In this document: positions 1-5,698 of the stretch, piece after piece
Layout of the letters: each line of letters starts with the position of its first letter
Position numbering within the stretch: position 1 is the first letter of the stretch
Assembly: GCA_946611835.1 (NCBI GenBank)
Contig: CAMOEE010000163.1
Span: 1 to 5,698, forward strand
Length of the DNA stretch: 5,698 bases
Source: an uncultured Treponema sp.
GTDB taxonomy: Bacteria; Spirochaetota; Spirochaetia; Treponematales; Treponemataceae
Direction: 5' to 3'
Position numbers and translations under genes: made by a program
The notes under the pieces: generated by a model
Databases searched by the model: none
What the model was told of the DNA's origin: nothing
The model's input: only the letters and a program-made list of their open reading frames with translations

Positions 1-9
1 AATAAAAAA

Positions 10-38
10 CTGGCTTTCTGAGAAATTTGTGTTATACT
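10..38 (+). promoter_or_regulatory. Extended -10 promoter of the nucleoside kinase gene
   Basis: A TG at 30-31, one base, then TATACT at 33-38 make an extended -10 element (TGnTATACT). The -35 position 17 bp upstream (10-15, CTGGCT) matches TTGACA at only three of six bases, which is common when an extended -10 is present. Counting seven bases past the hexamer puts transcription start at about 45, one base before the ATG at 46. The call rests on consensus matching alone. Confidence 0.6.
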
Positions 39-45
39 GTTCTTT

Positions 46-1713
46 ATGAGTAATATGACATTAACATTTGTAGATGGCAAAAAAATCGAAGTTTCGTCAC
101 GCGTTCGTGGAAAAGATATCCTTGAAAATCTTCCTCCTCATGACGGAACTGTTATCGCACTCAAAGTAAACAACAAGGTCGTATCTCTTTGCCGACCGAT
201 TCGTGTATCAAGTCGGATTGAGGGAGTTTATCTTGGCACAAAAGATGCGGCTTATGTTTACCGCCGTTCACTTTCTTTCATTCTTGCGGCGGCCTGCCAC
301 AAACTTTTCCCAAAGGAAAGGCTTTTGATTGGTCACAGTCTTGGATACGCTTATTATTACACACTTGACCGCCAGTCTCCTATCACAAAAGAAGAGATTG
401 CCTCGCTAAAAGAGGAAATGCTCAAAATTGTCGAGCGAGATATTCCTATCACTACTCAGCATATTTCTTATGAAGAGGCCGTAGAGTCTTTCCAGCGATT
501 GAACATGCCTGAGACTGCAAAGCAGCTTTTGTACCGCTGTAGTGATTATGTCCTCGTAAATTCTTTCAACGATGATACGAATGCTTTCTGCGACATTTAT
601 TTTGGTTCTTTGGTTGATTCTACCGGAATCCTCAAGGTTTTCGATTTGATGCAATATGACGAAGGATTCTTGCTTCGTTTCCCGTCTTCCGAAAAGCCTG
701 ATGTCCTTGCGCCATTCGATGATTTGCCGAAAATTTTTGAGATTTTCAAGATGTACAAAAAGTGGGGAAAGCTCGTCAATGTCACTTCTGCAGCTTCCCT
801 CAACGAAATCGTTTCTCGCAAAAAAATCAATGACTTCATCGATATCTGCGAGACTTACCAGATGCAGAATTATGCCAAAGTTGCAAGGGAAATTCACCAC
901 AGGGGCAATGTAAAGGTCGTTCTGATTGCGGGACCTTCTTCTTCAGGAAAAACTACTTCCGCATTCAAGATGGCTCTTCATCTTCGCTCAATCGGTTACA
1001 CGCCTAAGACAATCAGCCTGGATAGCTATTATGTCGGCCGGGACCGAAACCCAAAAGACAAGAACGGAAACTACGATTATGAGTGCCTTGAAGCCCTTGA
1101 TGTCGAGCTTTTGAACCAGAATCTGATTGATTTGTTCGCAGGAAAAGAAGTCGAGATTCCTTCTTACAACTTTGACCTGGGGCAGAGATACTACACCGGC
1201 GACAACAAGATGAAACTTGACCCGACTGATATTCTTATTATCGAGGGAATTCACGGTCTTAACGACAAGCTTACGCCTCTTATCCGACCAGAATACAAGT
1301 TCAAGATTTATCTTTCAGCTCTCACCCAGCTCAATTTCGATGACCACAACCGTGTTCCAACCAGCGATAACCGCCTTATCCGCCGGATCGTTCGTGACGC
1401 TAATTTCCGAGGAAAGAGTGCCGCAGAGACTATCGGAATGTGGGATAGCGTTCAGAGGGGTGAGCGGCTTCACATCTTCCCCTACCAGAATTCTGCTGAT
1501 GCGGTTTTGAACACAGCATTGGATTATGAGATTCCGGTTTTGAAGATTTACGCCGAGCCAAAGCTTCGTGCCGTAAAACCTAGCGAGCCTCAATATACCG
1601 AAGCCTGCCGGCTGATAAACTTCCTGTCGCACTTCAACGCAATTTCCTCAGACTATGTACCAAGCCAGTCAATTGTGCGTGAATTTATCGGCGGAAGCAC
1701 ATTTAAGTACTAA
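46..1713 (+). CDS. udk: Nucleoside (uridine) kinase with N-terminal TGS and ThrRS-like domains
   Basis: This cytoplasmic enzyme probably phosphorylates uridine or cytidine with ATP or GTP in pyrimidine salvage. The symbol rests on domain homology, and the exact substrate cannot be read from sequence. Three parts are visible in 555 residues. Residues 1-65 are TGS-like. Residues 70-235 resemble the second additional (editing) domain of threonyl-tRNA synthetase, with the LFPKERLLIGHSLGYAYYY stretch at 87-105 and an STG segment at 192-194. Residues 285-505 are a uridine kinase/PRK P-loop domain: Walker A GPSSSGKT at 296-303, DSYY at 326-329, DYECLEALD at 344-352, IIEGIHGLN around 398-405, and an arginine-rich lid at 443-455. 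No synthetase catalytic core is present, so this is not a ThrRS. The three-part fusion is a recognised family in Firmicutes, Thermotogae and spirochaetes. The start at 46 lacks a Shine-Dalgarno; Met4 at 55 is the alternative. The gene is intact and convergent with mutS2. Confidence 0.9.
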   Translation: MSNMTLTFVDGKKIEVSSRVRGKDILENLPPHDGTVIALKVNNKVVSLCRPIRVSSRIEGVYLGTKDAAYVYRRSLSFILAAACHKLFPKERLLIGHSLGYAYYYTLDRQSPITKEEIASLKEEMLKIVERDIPITTQHISYEEAVESFQRLNMPETAKQLLYRCSDYVLVNSFNDDTNAFCDIYFGSLVDSTGILKVFDLMQYDEGFLLRFPSSEKPDVLAPFDDLPKIFEIFKMYKKWGKLVNVTSAASLNEIVSRKKINDFIDICETYQMQNYAKVAREIHHRGNVKVVLIAGPSSSGKTTSAFKMALHLRSIGYTPKTISLDSYYVGRDRNPKDKNGNYDYECLEALDVELLNQNLIDLFAGKEVEIPSYNFDLGQRYYTGDNKMKLDPTDILIIEGIHGLNDKLTPLIRPEYKFKIYLSALTQLNFDDHNRVPTSDNRLIRRIVRDANFRGKSAAETIGMWDSVQRGERLHIFPYQNSADAVLNTALDYEIPVLKIYAEPKLRAVKPSEPQYTEACRLINFLSHFNAISSDYVPSQSIVREFIGGSTFKY

Positions 1714-1822
1714 AAAAGGGAGCAGCTAGCAGTGTGCAGGTAGCAAGTAACAGTTAGCAGCGTGCGATTTTTAACTTCTCACTGCTCATTGCTCACTGCT
1801 AACTTTTCACCGCTCACTGCTA
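1712..1822 (-). terminator. Probable intrinsic terminator of mutS2
   Basis: Reading the - strand past the mutS2 stop, TAGCAGTG (1822 to 1815) can pair perfectly with CACTGCTA (1734 to 1727). An inner 9-bp stem (1804-1796 with 1760-1752) can form as well. Nine bases after the outer arm come six T residues (1717 to 1712), overlapping the stop codon of the kinase gene. The large loop makes this less classical than a short hairpin. On the + strand the same stems could form, but no good T-run follows them, so termination of the kinase transcript is less clear. Confidence 0.5.
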
Positions 1823-1826
1823 ACTT
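1721..1826. repeat. Inverted array of degenerate 7-base units between convergent genes
   Basis: The left half (1721-1769) parses into seven consecutive heptamers around AGCAGTG, including AGCAGCT, AGCAGTG, AGCAAGT, AACAGTT and AGCAGCG. After a short T-rich centre, the right half (1773-1826) parses into the reverse-complement series: AACTTCT, CACTGCT, CATTGCT, CACTGCT, AACTTTT, CACCGCT, CACTGCT, AACTT. The whole is a large imperfect palindrome made of tandem heptads. It fills the gap between the kinase and mutS2 and reaches the mutS2 stop codon. Similar GCAGTGA-rich tracts occur in intergenic DNA of other bacteria, as I recall; their function is unknown to me. Confidence 0.8.
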
Positions 1827-4410
1827 AATTTAACTCAACATAGGTCTTTCCAAAGCCACCGTCTTCCGGGCGGGCGTAGTAGAAAGACTTTACTCCGGGG
1901 TAGTTCGAGAGATAATCCTGGACTGCCTGCTGGAGGATTCCGTTTCCCTTTCCGTGGATTACGCTGAAGCTCTTGAAATTTGTCATGGCGCACAAATCAA
2001 GCTGTTTTTGGAGGGCAAGAATCGCTTCTTCTTCACGCATTCCCAGCAGCCGAAGTTCGAAGACCGGGCTTCCGTTTCCATTGTCAGTGTTCAGCTCAAC
2101 CGTATAGTCGGCCGAAGAATAATTTGCCGGGGCAATCAGTTCCATGTCCTTCTGCCTGATGTTCATGCGGATTGAGCCCAGCTGGACTGTCCATAGACCC
2201 TTTTTCTCTTCGTGCAGAAGCCTTCCTCTGCTGCGTGTCTTTCCGACCAGGACTTCTGCTCCCTCGCAGAATTCAAATTTTGCTTTGGGCATGTTTTTTG
2301 CCCTTGGTGCGAGATTGAATACCTCTTCATCGGTGTAAGTTGCTTTTGCCGAGGCCAGGGCTTCTTTGTTGCTGAGGCGTTTTTTTGTCTTTTTTGACGA
2401 TGACGAGGAGCGCTTTTTTGCCGAAGTGATTTTCATTCCGTTCCCGGCGACTATTGTCTCCTCTTCGATTCGCTCTTTCAGCTCTTTTTCTTCTTCTTCG
2501 AGCCTGTCTTTTTCTTCCTCAAGCTCGATTTCCTGAAGCTCGACATCTTCCGTTAAATCATTGATGAATTTTCGCATTTTGAGGGTCTTTTCACGGGTGA
2601 TTTCGCCCTCACGAAGCTCCCGCACGAGGTTTTCAAGCGATTTTCGGGTCTCCCTGAGGAAGCGTGATTCCGACCGGCTTTCCCTTTCCTTAAGCTCGTT
2701 CTCTTTTTTGCGGAGATTCAGGTCTTTCTGTTCCAGTTTGAGAACTTTTTCTTTCTGCCGGTTCTCGATATCCCTGAATTCCTTTTCCCGCCTGTCAAGC
2801 TCGCTGTGCTTTTGTGTGAGGCCTTTTATCAGTGTCGAGACATCGGCCTGCTGGTTAGTGATGTAAGACTTTGCTTTCGTGACAACGCCTGCCGGTAATC
2901 CTGAGCGGCGGGCAATATCCAGTGCATGGCTTTCGCCCGGAACTCCCATTACGAGATGATAGGTCGGCTTGAGTGAGCCTGAGTCAAATTCTGCGCTTGC
3001 GTTTATGCAGTTGGGGTTTGTATAGCCGTAATTTTTGAGGCTGCCGTGGTGGGTCGTGACGAGGACAAAGGCCTTTTTTTCGATGAGGGAGTCAAGGCAG
3101 GCCATAGCGATGGCTCCGCCTTCCTGCGGATCTGTTCCGCCGCCGAATTCATCGAGCAGGACCAGGGAATTGCTGTCTGCGTGCTTGACAGCAGCCGCAA
3201 TGTTTTTCATGTGGGCCGAGAATGTCGAAAGAGAGTTGTCGATTGACTGGTCATCTCCTATGTCTGCGAAAATGGCGTTGAAAACAGGAAGCCTTGTCCC
3301 GTCGCCGGCAGGAATCGGAAAGCCTGACTGGTTCAGCATGGAAAGAAGGGCAAAGGTCTTTAAGGTGACTGTCTTTCCGCCTGTGTTGGGACCTGTGATA
3401 ATCAGTATGTTTTTCCCCGGAAGCCATTTGATGTCAATGGGAACAGCCTTGTCTCCAAGAAGGGGGTGTCGCGCCTGAATCAAAAGCGGCGGATTCTCCT
3501 CGTCGCCCTGAGAGCAGGTGAGGGCGTAATTGCAGAGATTCTCGGCTCCCCAGCGGGCAGAAGCGTAAGTCGTGTCAAAGAGGGTCATTGTTTTTAGGGC
3601 TGCTTTCAGCTCGTCATAGAGAGGGTGGAGAAGGGCAGTCGTCTCGGTGAAGATTTTCCTCGTTTCCTGCATGAGCCTTGCCTCTTCCTGCAAAAGCTCA
3701 TTGTTTTTGCGCACGACTTCCTCCGGCTCGATAAAAAGAGTCTGCCCAGAAGAAGAGACTTCATGCACGATTCCTGAAATTCTGTTCCGCTGGCTTGCCT
3801 TTACTGCTAGAACCTGTCTGTCAGCGCGGAAGGCCGGCACATTGCTTTCGAGGACATTGTTGAGACTTGTGTCGCTGGTGTATTTTTTGAGGGCCGCCTT
3901 AATCTCGGAGTTGATTTGGGCGATTTTTGCCCTTATTTCCCGAAGGACAGGCAGGTCCTTTAAGTTACCGTCCCTGTCGATGATTCGTGAGACTGTGTTC
4001 TGTGTTTGCTCGAGGGCCGAATAGGGAAGGGCCTCCGCCGTATCGAGGAGATTTTTAAGCCCCAGTTCCGAAGAAGATGTTTTTATAGAAGAATACAAGT
4101 CCAGGGCCGAAGAGGCGAACTGCCAGAGTGAATAAAGCTGCTCCTGCCCCAGAGTCGTTCCCTCTGCCTGAAGGAGTTTTATGAAGAGGTCTATTTGCCC
4201 CCAGGAGTGCAGGCGGATGGGATTTTTGGAAAGAAGAGCCTTCTGCCACTGAGAGGAAAGGGTTTTAAGAGAAGATATTTCGTCAATTTTTTCCTGAGTG
4301 AGAGGTTCCCGCCTCAAGATTGCGGCTTTTCCTTCCTCGCTCACGCAATATCCGGCAATGTTCTCCCGGATTCTGTAATAGTCAAGTTGTTCAAGTGTTT
4401 TTCTATGCAT
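1825..4410 (-). CDS. mutS2: MutS2 family ATPase with C-terminal Smr domain
   Basis: MutS2 proteins are homodimeric ABC-type ATPases linked to suppression of recombination and, in Bacillus, to sensing and splitting collided ribosomes. The 861 residues show the expected order: core/lever/clamp helices (1-300, no mismatch-recognition domain), ATPase (about 310-510), long charged coiled coil (about 525-652), Ser/Lys-rich linker (663-680), KOW-like segment (710-760) and Smr (about 782-861). Walker A is GPNTGGKT at 340-347, the STFSAHMKNI switch is at 395-404, Walker B LVLLDE is at 416-421 followed by FGGGTDP, and TTHH is at 452-455. The protein is longer than Bacillus MutS2 (about 785), mainly through the acidic coil. 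The Smr domain keeps HGKG (819-822) but has LRLL at 786-789 where the family has LDLR. The N-terminus MHRKTLEQLDY fits the family start, yet no Shine-Dalgarno precedes it. It lies 121 bp downstream of rsgA on the same strand, with no intrinsic terminator between. Confidence 0.96.
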   Translation of the reverse strand: MHRKTLEQLDYYRIRENIAGYCVSEEGKAAILRREPLTQEKIDEISSLKTLSSQWQKALLSKNPIRLHSWGQIDLFIKLLQAEGTTLGQEQLYSLWQFASSALDLYSSIKTSSSELGLKNLLDTAEALPYSALEQTQNTVSRIIDRDGNLKDLPVLREIRAKIAQINSEIKAALKKYTSDTSLNNVLESNVPAFRADRQVLAVKASQRNRISGIVHEVSSSGQTLFIEPEEVVRKNNELLQEEARLMQETRKIFTETTALLHPLYDELKAALKTMTLFDTTYASARWGAENLCNYALTCSQGDEENPPLLIQARHPLLGDKAVPIDIKWLPGKNILIITGPNTGGKTVTLKTFALLSMLNQSGFPIPAGDGTRLPVFNAIFADIGDDQSIDNSLSTFSAHMKNIAAAVKHADSNSLVLLDEFGGGTDPQEGGAIAMACLDSLIEKKAFVLVTTHHGSLKNYGYTNPNCINASAEFDSGSLKPTYHLVMGVPGESHALDIARRSGLPAGVVTKAKSYITNQQADVSTLIKGLTQKHSELDRREKEFRDIENRQKEKVLKLEQKDLNLRKKENELKERESRSESRFLRETRKSLENLVRELREGEITREKTLKMRKFINDLTEDVELQEIELEEEKDRLEEEEKELKERIEEETIVAGNGMKITSAKKRSSSSSKKTKKRLSNKEALASAKATYTDEEVFNLAPRAKNMPKAKFEFCEGAEVLVGKTRSRGRLLHEEKKGLWTVQLGSIRMNIRQKDMELIAPANYSSADYTVELNTDNGNGSPVFELRLLGMREEEAILALQKQLDLCAMTNFKSFSVIHGKGNGILQQAVQDYLSNYPGVKSFYYARPEDGGFGKTYVELN

Positions 4411-4422
4411 ATTTTTGTTAAG

Positions 4423-4529
4423 TTTTGCGTTAGGGATTGTAGCCCCGAAGTAGCCGAAGGCTATGAGCGCTTAGCGAAGGGCGAAAAGCCCGGCCCGAAG
4501 GGAAACGCCCAAGCCTGACGGCATTTTTT
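4423..4529. repeat. G+C-rich multi-hairpin intergenic element, probably a dispersed repeat
   Basis: This element fills the rsgA-mutS2 gap. Read on the + strand it begins GCGTTAGGGATTGTAGCC (4427-4444) and then folds into successive small hairpins: TAGCC-GAA-GGCTA (4451-4463), CGC-TTA-GCG (4468-4476), GGGC-GAAAA-GCCC (4479-4491), CCC-GAA-GGG (4494-4502) and GCC-TGAC-GGC (4513-4522). GGGCG at 4479-4483 can instead pair with CGCCC at 4506-4510, enclosing the CCC-GAA-GGG hairpin. CGAA occurs five times between 4446 and 4500. Composition differs sharply from the A-rich flank next to mutS2. I recall similar GCGTTAGGGATTG-led elements scattered between genes in other bacteria, but copy number cannot be seen from one window. 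On the - strand it would lie inside the rsgA-mutS2 transcript. Confidence 0.65.
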
Positions 4530-4531
4530 AG

Positions 4532-5521
4532 CTAGTCTTCCCAGCTTCCTGAGCGGATTTCTTCACGGATTCTCTGCCAGCTTTCAAAACGCTCCTCGGT
4601 GATGACTCCGGATTCAACGGCCTCAAGAATTTTGCAGCCTGGTTCCCGGTCGTGCTTGCAGTTGGTGCCGAATTTGCATTTGCCGATCAGCGGCTCAAAT
4701 TCACGGAAGTAAAGGGCCAGCTCGTCGGCCGCGATGTCGTTCAGCACAAAACGGCGCACGCCAGGGGTGTCAATAATAGAAGCGAATACATTATGCACTC
4801 CGCCCACGATTGACTCGTTAAGATGGATGTGCATGAGGGTGCCTTTGGTTGTGGTGTGGGAGCCTTTTCCGTACTTACGGCTTAGACTTCCAGTTTTCAA
4901 GACGCAGGAGTTATCCAGCACATTCACCAGGGAAGATTTACCGACCCCGGACTGACCTACGAGAGCGCTCAGTTTGCCTGTGAGAAGCTCTGCGAATTCC
5001 GTGAGGCCTTCGCCGGACTTTGCAGAAATCCTCAGGACTTTATAGCCCAGCTCTTCCCAGATTGAGAGCCTGTTCTGAAAGTCCGGGTCCTGTGCTTCGG
5101 GAAGGTCATATTTGTTTACGAGAATGATTGGTGTAAGGTTCTGGTATTCGGCCTGAACAAGCTCCCTGTCAATGAAGCGGGGACGGAATTCAGGCTCTGC
5201 CGGGGTTGTGACCAGAATTATGTAGTCAAGGTTTGCCGCAAGAAGCTGTGGTGCCCGGCCTTTTACATTCCAGCGGATAAAAGCGTTCTTCCGTGGAACG
5301 AGGGAAAGAATCAGCCCCTTGTTATCCTGTGAATCTTCGATTTCAATTGTAACTCTGTCGCCAGGGGCAAGAGGATTGTAGTATTTTGTGTCGAGCTTGA
5401 GCCTTTTGCTCTTGAACGAGCAGTTCCGTATTATGGAATTGCCGTCGTCGTCCTTGTCGTCACATTCGATTTCAAAAACATTGTTGCTTCCGCTTAAAAC
5501 GGTGCCTTCTAGATGAACCAT
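4532..5521 (-). CDS. rsgA: Ribosome small-subunit maturation GTPase RsgA
   Basis: RsgA (YjeQ/YloQ) is a circularly permuted GTPase. It binds the decoding centre of nearly mature 30S subunits and leaves after GTP hydrolysis. The 329 residues hold an N-terminal OB-fold (about 1-80, with an acidic stretch at D21-D26), then the G motifs in permuted order: G4 NKYDL at 136-140, G5 SAKSGEG at 166-172, G1 GQSGVGKSS at 189-197, G2 GKGSHTTT at 218-225 and G3 DTPG at 251-254. A C-terminal zinc module follows, with candidate ligands C282, C288, H290 and C296, and a charged helical tail. Length is normal for the family. The start MVHLEGTV fits the family N-terminus; there is no Shine-Dalgarno before it. 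The gene is the first of a probable rsgA-mutS2 unit and is divergent from the tRNA-Gln gene. Confidence 0.97.
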   Translation of the reverse strand: MVHLEGTVLSGSNNVFEIECDDKDDDGNSIIRNCSFKSKRLKLDTKYYNPLAPGDRVTIEIEDSQDNKGLILSLVPRKNAFIRWNVKGRAPQLLAANLDYIILVTTPAEPEFRPRFIDRELVQAEYQNLTPIILVNKYDLPEAQDPDFQNRLSIWEELGYKVLRISAKSGEGLTEFAELLTGKLSALVGQSGVGKSSLVNVLDNSCVLKTGSLSRKYGKGSHTTTKGTLMHIHLNESIVGGVHNVFASIIDTPGVRRFVLNDIAADELALYFREFEPLIGKCKFGTNCKHDREPGCKILEAVESGVITEERFESWQRIREEIRSGSWED

Positions 5522-5529
5522 ATTGTATT

Positions 5530-5558
5530 ATTGTAAGGGAGAAAAAGAGAATTTGCAA
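5530..5558 (-). promoter_or_regulatory. rsgA promoter, placing transcription start at or near the ATG
   Basis: On the - strand TTGCAA (5558 to 5553) is followed after exactly 17 bp by TACAAT (5535 to 5530). Seven bases further lies 5523, two bases from the rsgA ATG at 5521. A second TACAAT (5527 to 5522) abuts the ATG and is too close to act as the -10 for this start codon. A-rich DNA on the coding strand upstream is T-rich/A-rich at the UP-element distance. The call is by consensus only. Confidence 0.6.
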
Positions 5559-5586
5559 GATTAAAGAAAATCAAAGAAATTTTCAC

Positions 5587-5602
5587 TTTTTTTTTATTTT
5601 TT
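5587..5602 (+). promoter_or_regulatory. T-tract upstream of the tRNA promoter, UP-element-like
   Basis: Nine T residues, one A and six T residues sit about 49 to 64 bp before the predicted tRNA start, overlapping the zone where AT-rich UP elements contact the RNA polymerase alpha subunit. Such elements are frequent upstream of stable RNA genes. It could equally be ordinary AT-rich spacer in this divergent region. Confidence 0.35.
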
Positions 5603-5615
5603 CAAACTTTTTCTA

Positions 5616-5644
5616 TTGACACAAAATCGTGATTTCTATATATT
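5616..5644 (+). promoter_or_regulatory. Near-consensus sigma70 promoter of the tRNA-Gln gene
   Basis: A perfect TTGACA (5616-5621), a 17-bp spacer and TATATT (5639-5644, five of six consensus bases) form a strong promoter. Predicted transcription start is about 5651, giving a short leader of roughly ten bases before the mature tRNA 5' end at 5661. Strength and position suit a stable RNA. Confidence 0.8.
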
Positions 5645-5660
5645 TATTCTCACATTGCAT

Positions 5661-5698
5661 TCCCCGATTGTGTAATGGTAGCACCTCAGATTCTGGTT
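5661..5698 (+). tRNA. tRNA-Gln (anticodon CUG), 3' part outside the window
   Basis: The first 38 bases read as a tRNA: acceptor strand TCCCCGA, TT at positions 8-9, D-arm GTG/CAC closing a loop with GG, C at 26, anticodon stem TCAGA, then loop TTCTGGT with anticodon CTG at 5694-5696. This decodes CAG (Gln). The leading U is usual for bacterial tRNA-Gln. The window ends at about tRNA position 39, so the T-arm, 3' acceptor strand and CCA cannot be checked. Confidence 0.88.

Noticed and set aside
46..750. Threonyl-tRNA synthetase fragment or pseudogene
   Set aside because: The ThrRS-like part is in frame with a complete kinase domain, and this fusion is a known family architecture.
406..900. 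Antisense open frame of 164 codons inside the kinase gene
   Set aside because: It is fully contained in a well-supported gene on the other strand, its translation shows no recognisable motif, and no start signals precede it.
1721..1826. Repeat array as a CRISPR locus
   Set aside because: The units are 7 bases, contiguous and degenerate, with no spacers and no cas genes nearby.
2561..2866. Ser/Arg/Phe-rich open frame opposite the MutS2 coiled coil
   Set aside because: The composition is the antisense image of Glu/Lys/Leu/Arg-rich codons, not a real basic protein.
3035..3478. Open frame of 147 codons opposite the mutS2 ATPase region
   Set aside because: It mirrors conserved Walker-motif coding sequence; the long open frame follows from codon bias on the mutS2 strand.
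4436..4441. TACAAT on the - strand upstream of mutS2 as a -10 element
   Set aside because: The spacing to the mutS2 ATG would give a 19-base leader, but the -35 position (ATAGCC) is poor and the hexamer lies in the repeat-like element. It is left as an unproven possibility.
4195..4518. Open frame of 107 codons running from the mutS2 5' end through the rsgA-mutS2 gap
   Set aside because: It has no ribosome binding site, its translation is unlike known proteins, and its 3' part is just the hairpin-rich intergenic element.
4513..4529. GCC-TGAC-GGC hairpin followed by TTTTTT on the + strand, resembling a terminator
   Set aside because: The stem is only 3 bp and no + strand gene ends nearby. On the rsgA strand the T-run becomes an A-run before the stem, so it cannot terminate rsgA.

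Overview
The window is a housekeeping segment of a bacterial chromosome. It most resembles a spirochaete of the genus Treponema. This is a judgement from protein flavour (a TGS/ThrRS-like domain fused to uridine kinase, a MutS2 with a long acidic coil), moderate GC content and the intergenic repeat style. No marker gene here settles the genus. I found no mobile element, CRISPR array, prophage or defence island.

Layout: a nucleoside (uridine) kinase gene on the + strand (46-1713) converges on mutS2 on the - strand (4410-1825). The 111-bp gap between them is an inverted array of 7-base units that also supplies a plausible terminator for mutS2. rsgA lies upstream of mutS2 on the same strand (5521-4532), and the two are probably cotranscribed. 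The 121-bp rsgA-mutS2 gap is filled by a G+C-rich, multi-hairpin element that looks like a dispersed intergenic repeat. A 139-bp divergent promoter region separates rsgA from the start of a tRNA-Gln(CUG) gene, which is cut by the window end.

How the genes relate: RsgA checks late 30S subunit assembly. MutS2 is now best known, in Bacillus, as a sensor and splitter of collided ribosomes, so the - strand pair may form a small ribosome-quality unit. The kinase belongs to pyrimidine salvage. The tRNA is a separate transcription unit with a near-consensus promoter.

The points most worth a second look are these. The Smr domain of MutS2 has lost the usual LDLR motif (it reads LRLL) but keeps HGKG. 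The kinase carries a ThrRS editing-like domain without the expected metal ligands. None of the three protein genes has a Shine-Dalgarno sequence, and two have promoters that place transcription start at the ATG, suggesting leaderless mRNAs. Two intergenic regions hold distinct structured repeats. I see no convincing wholly new system.
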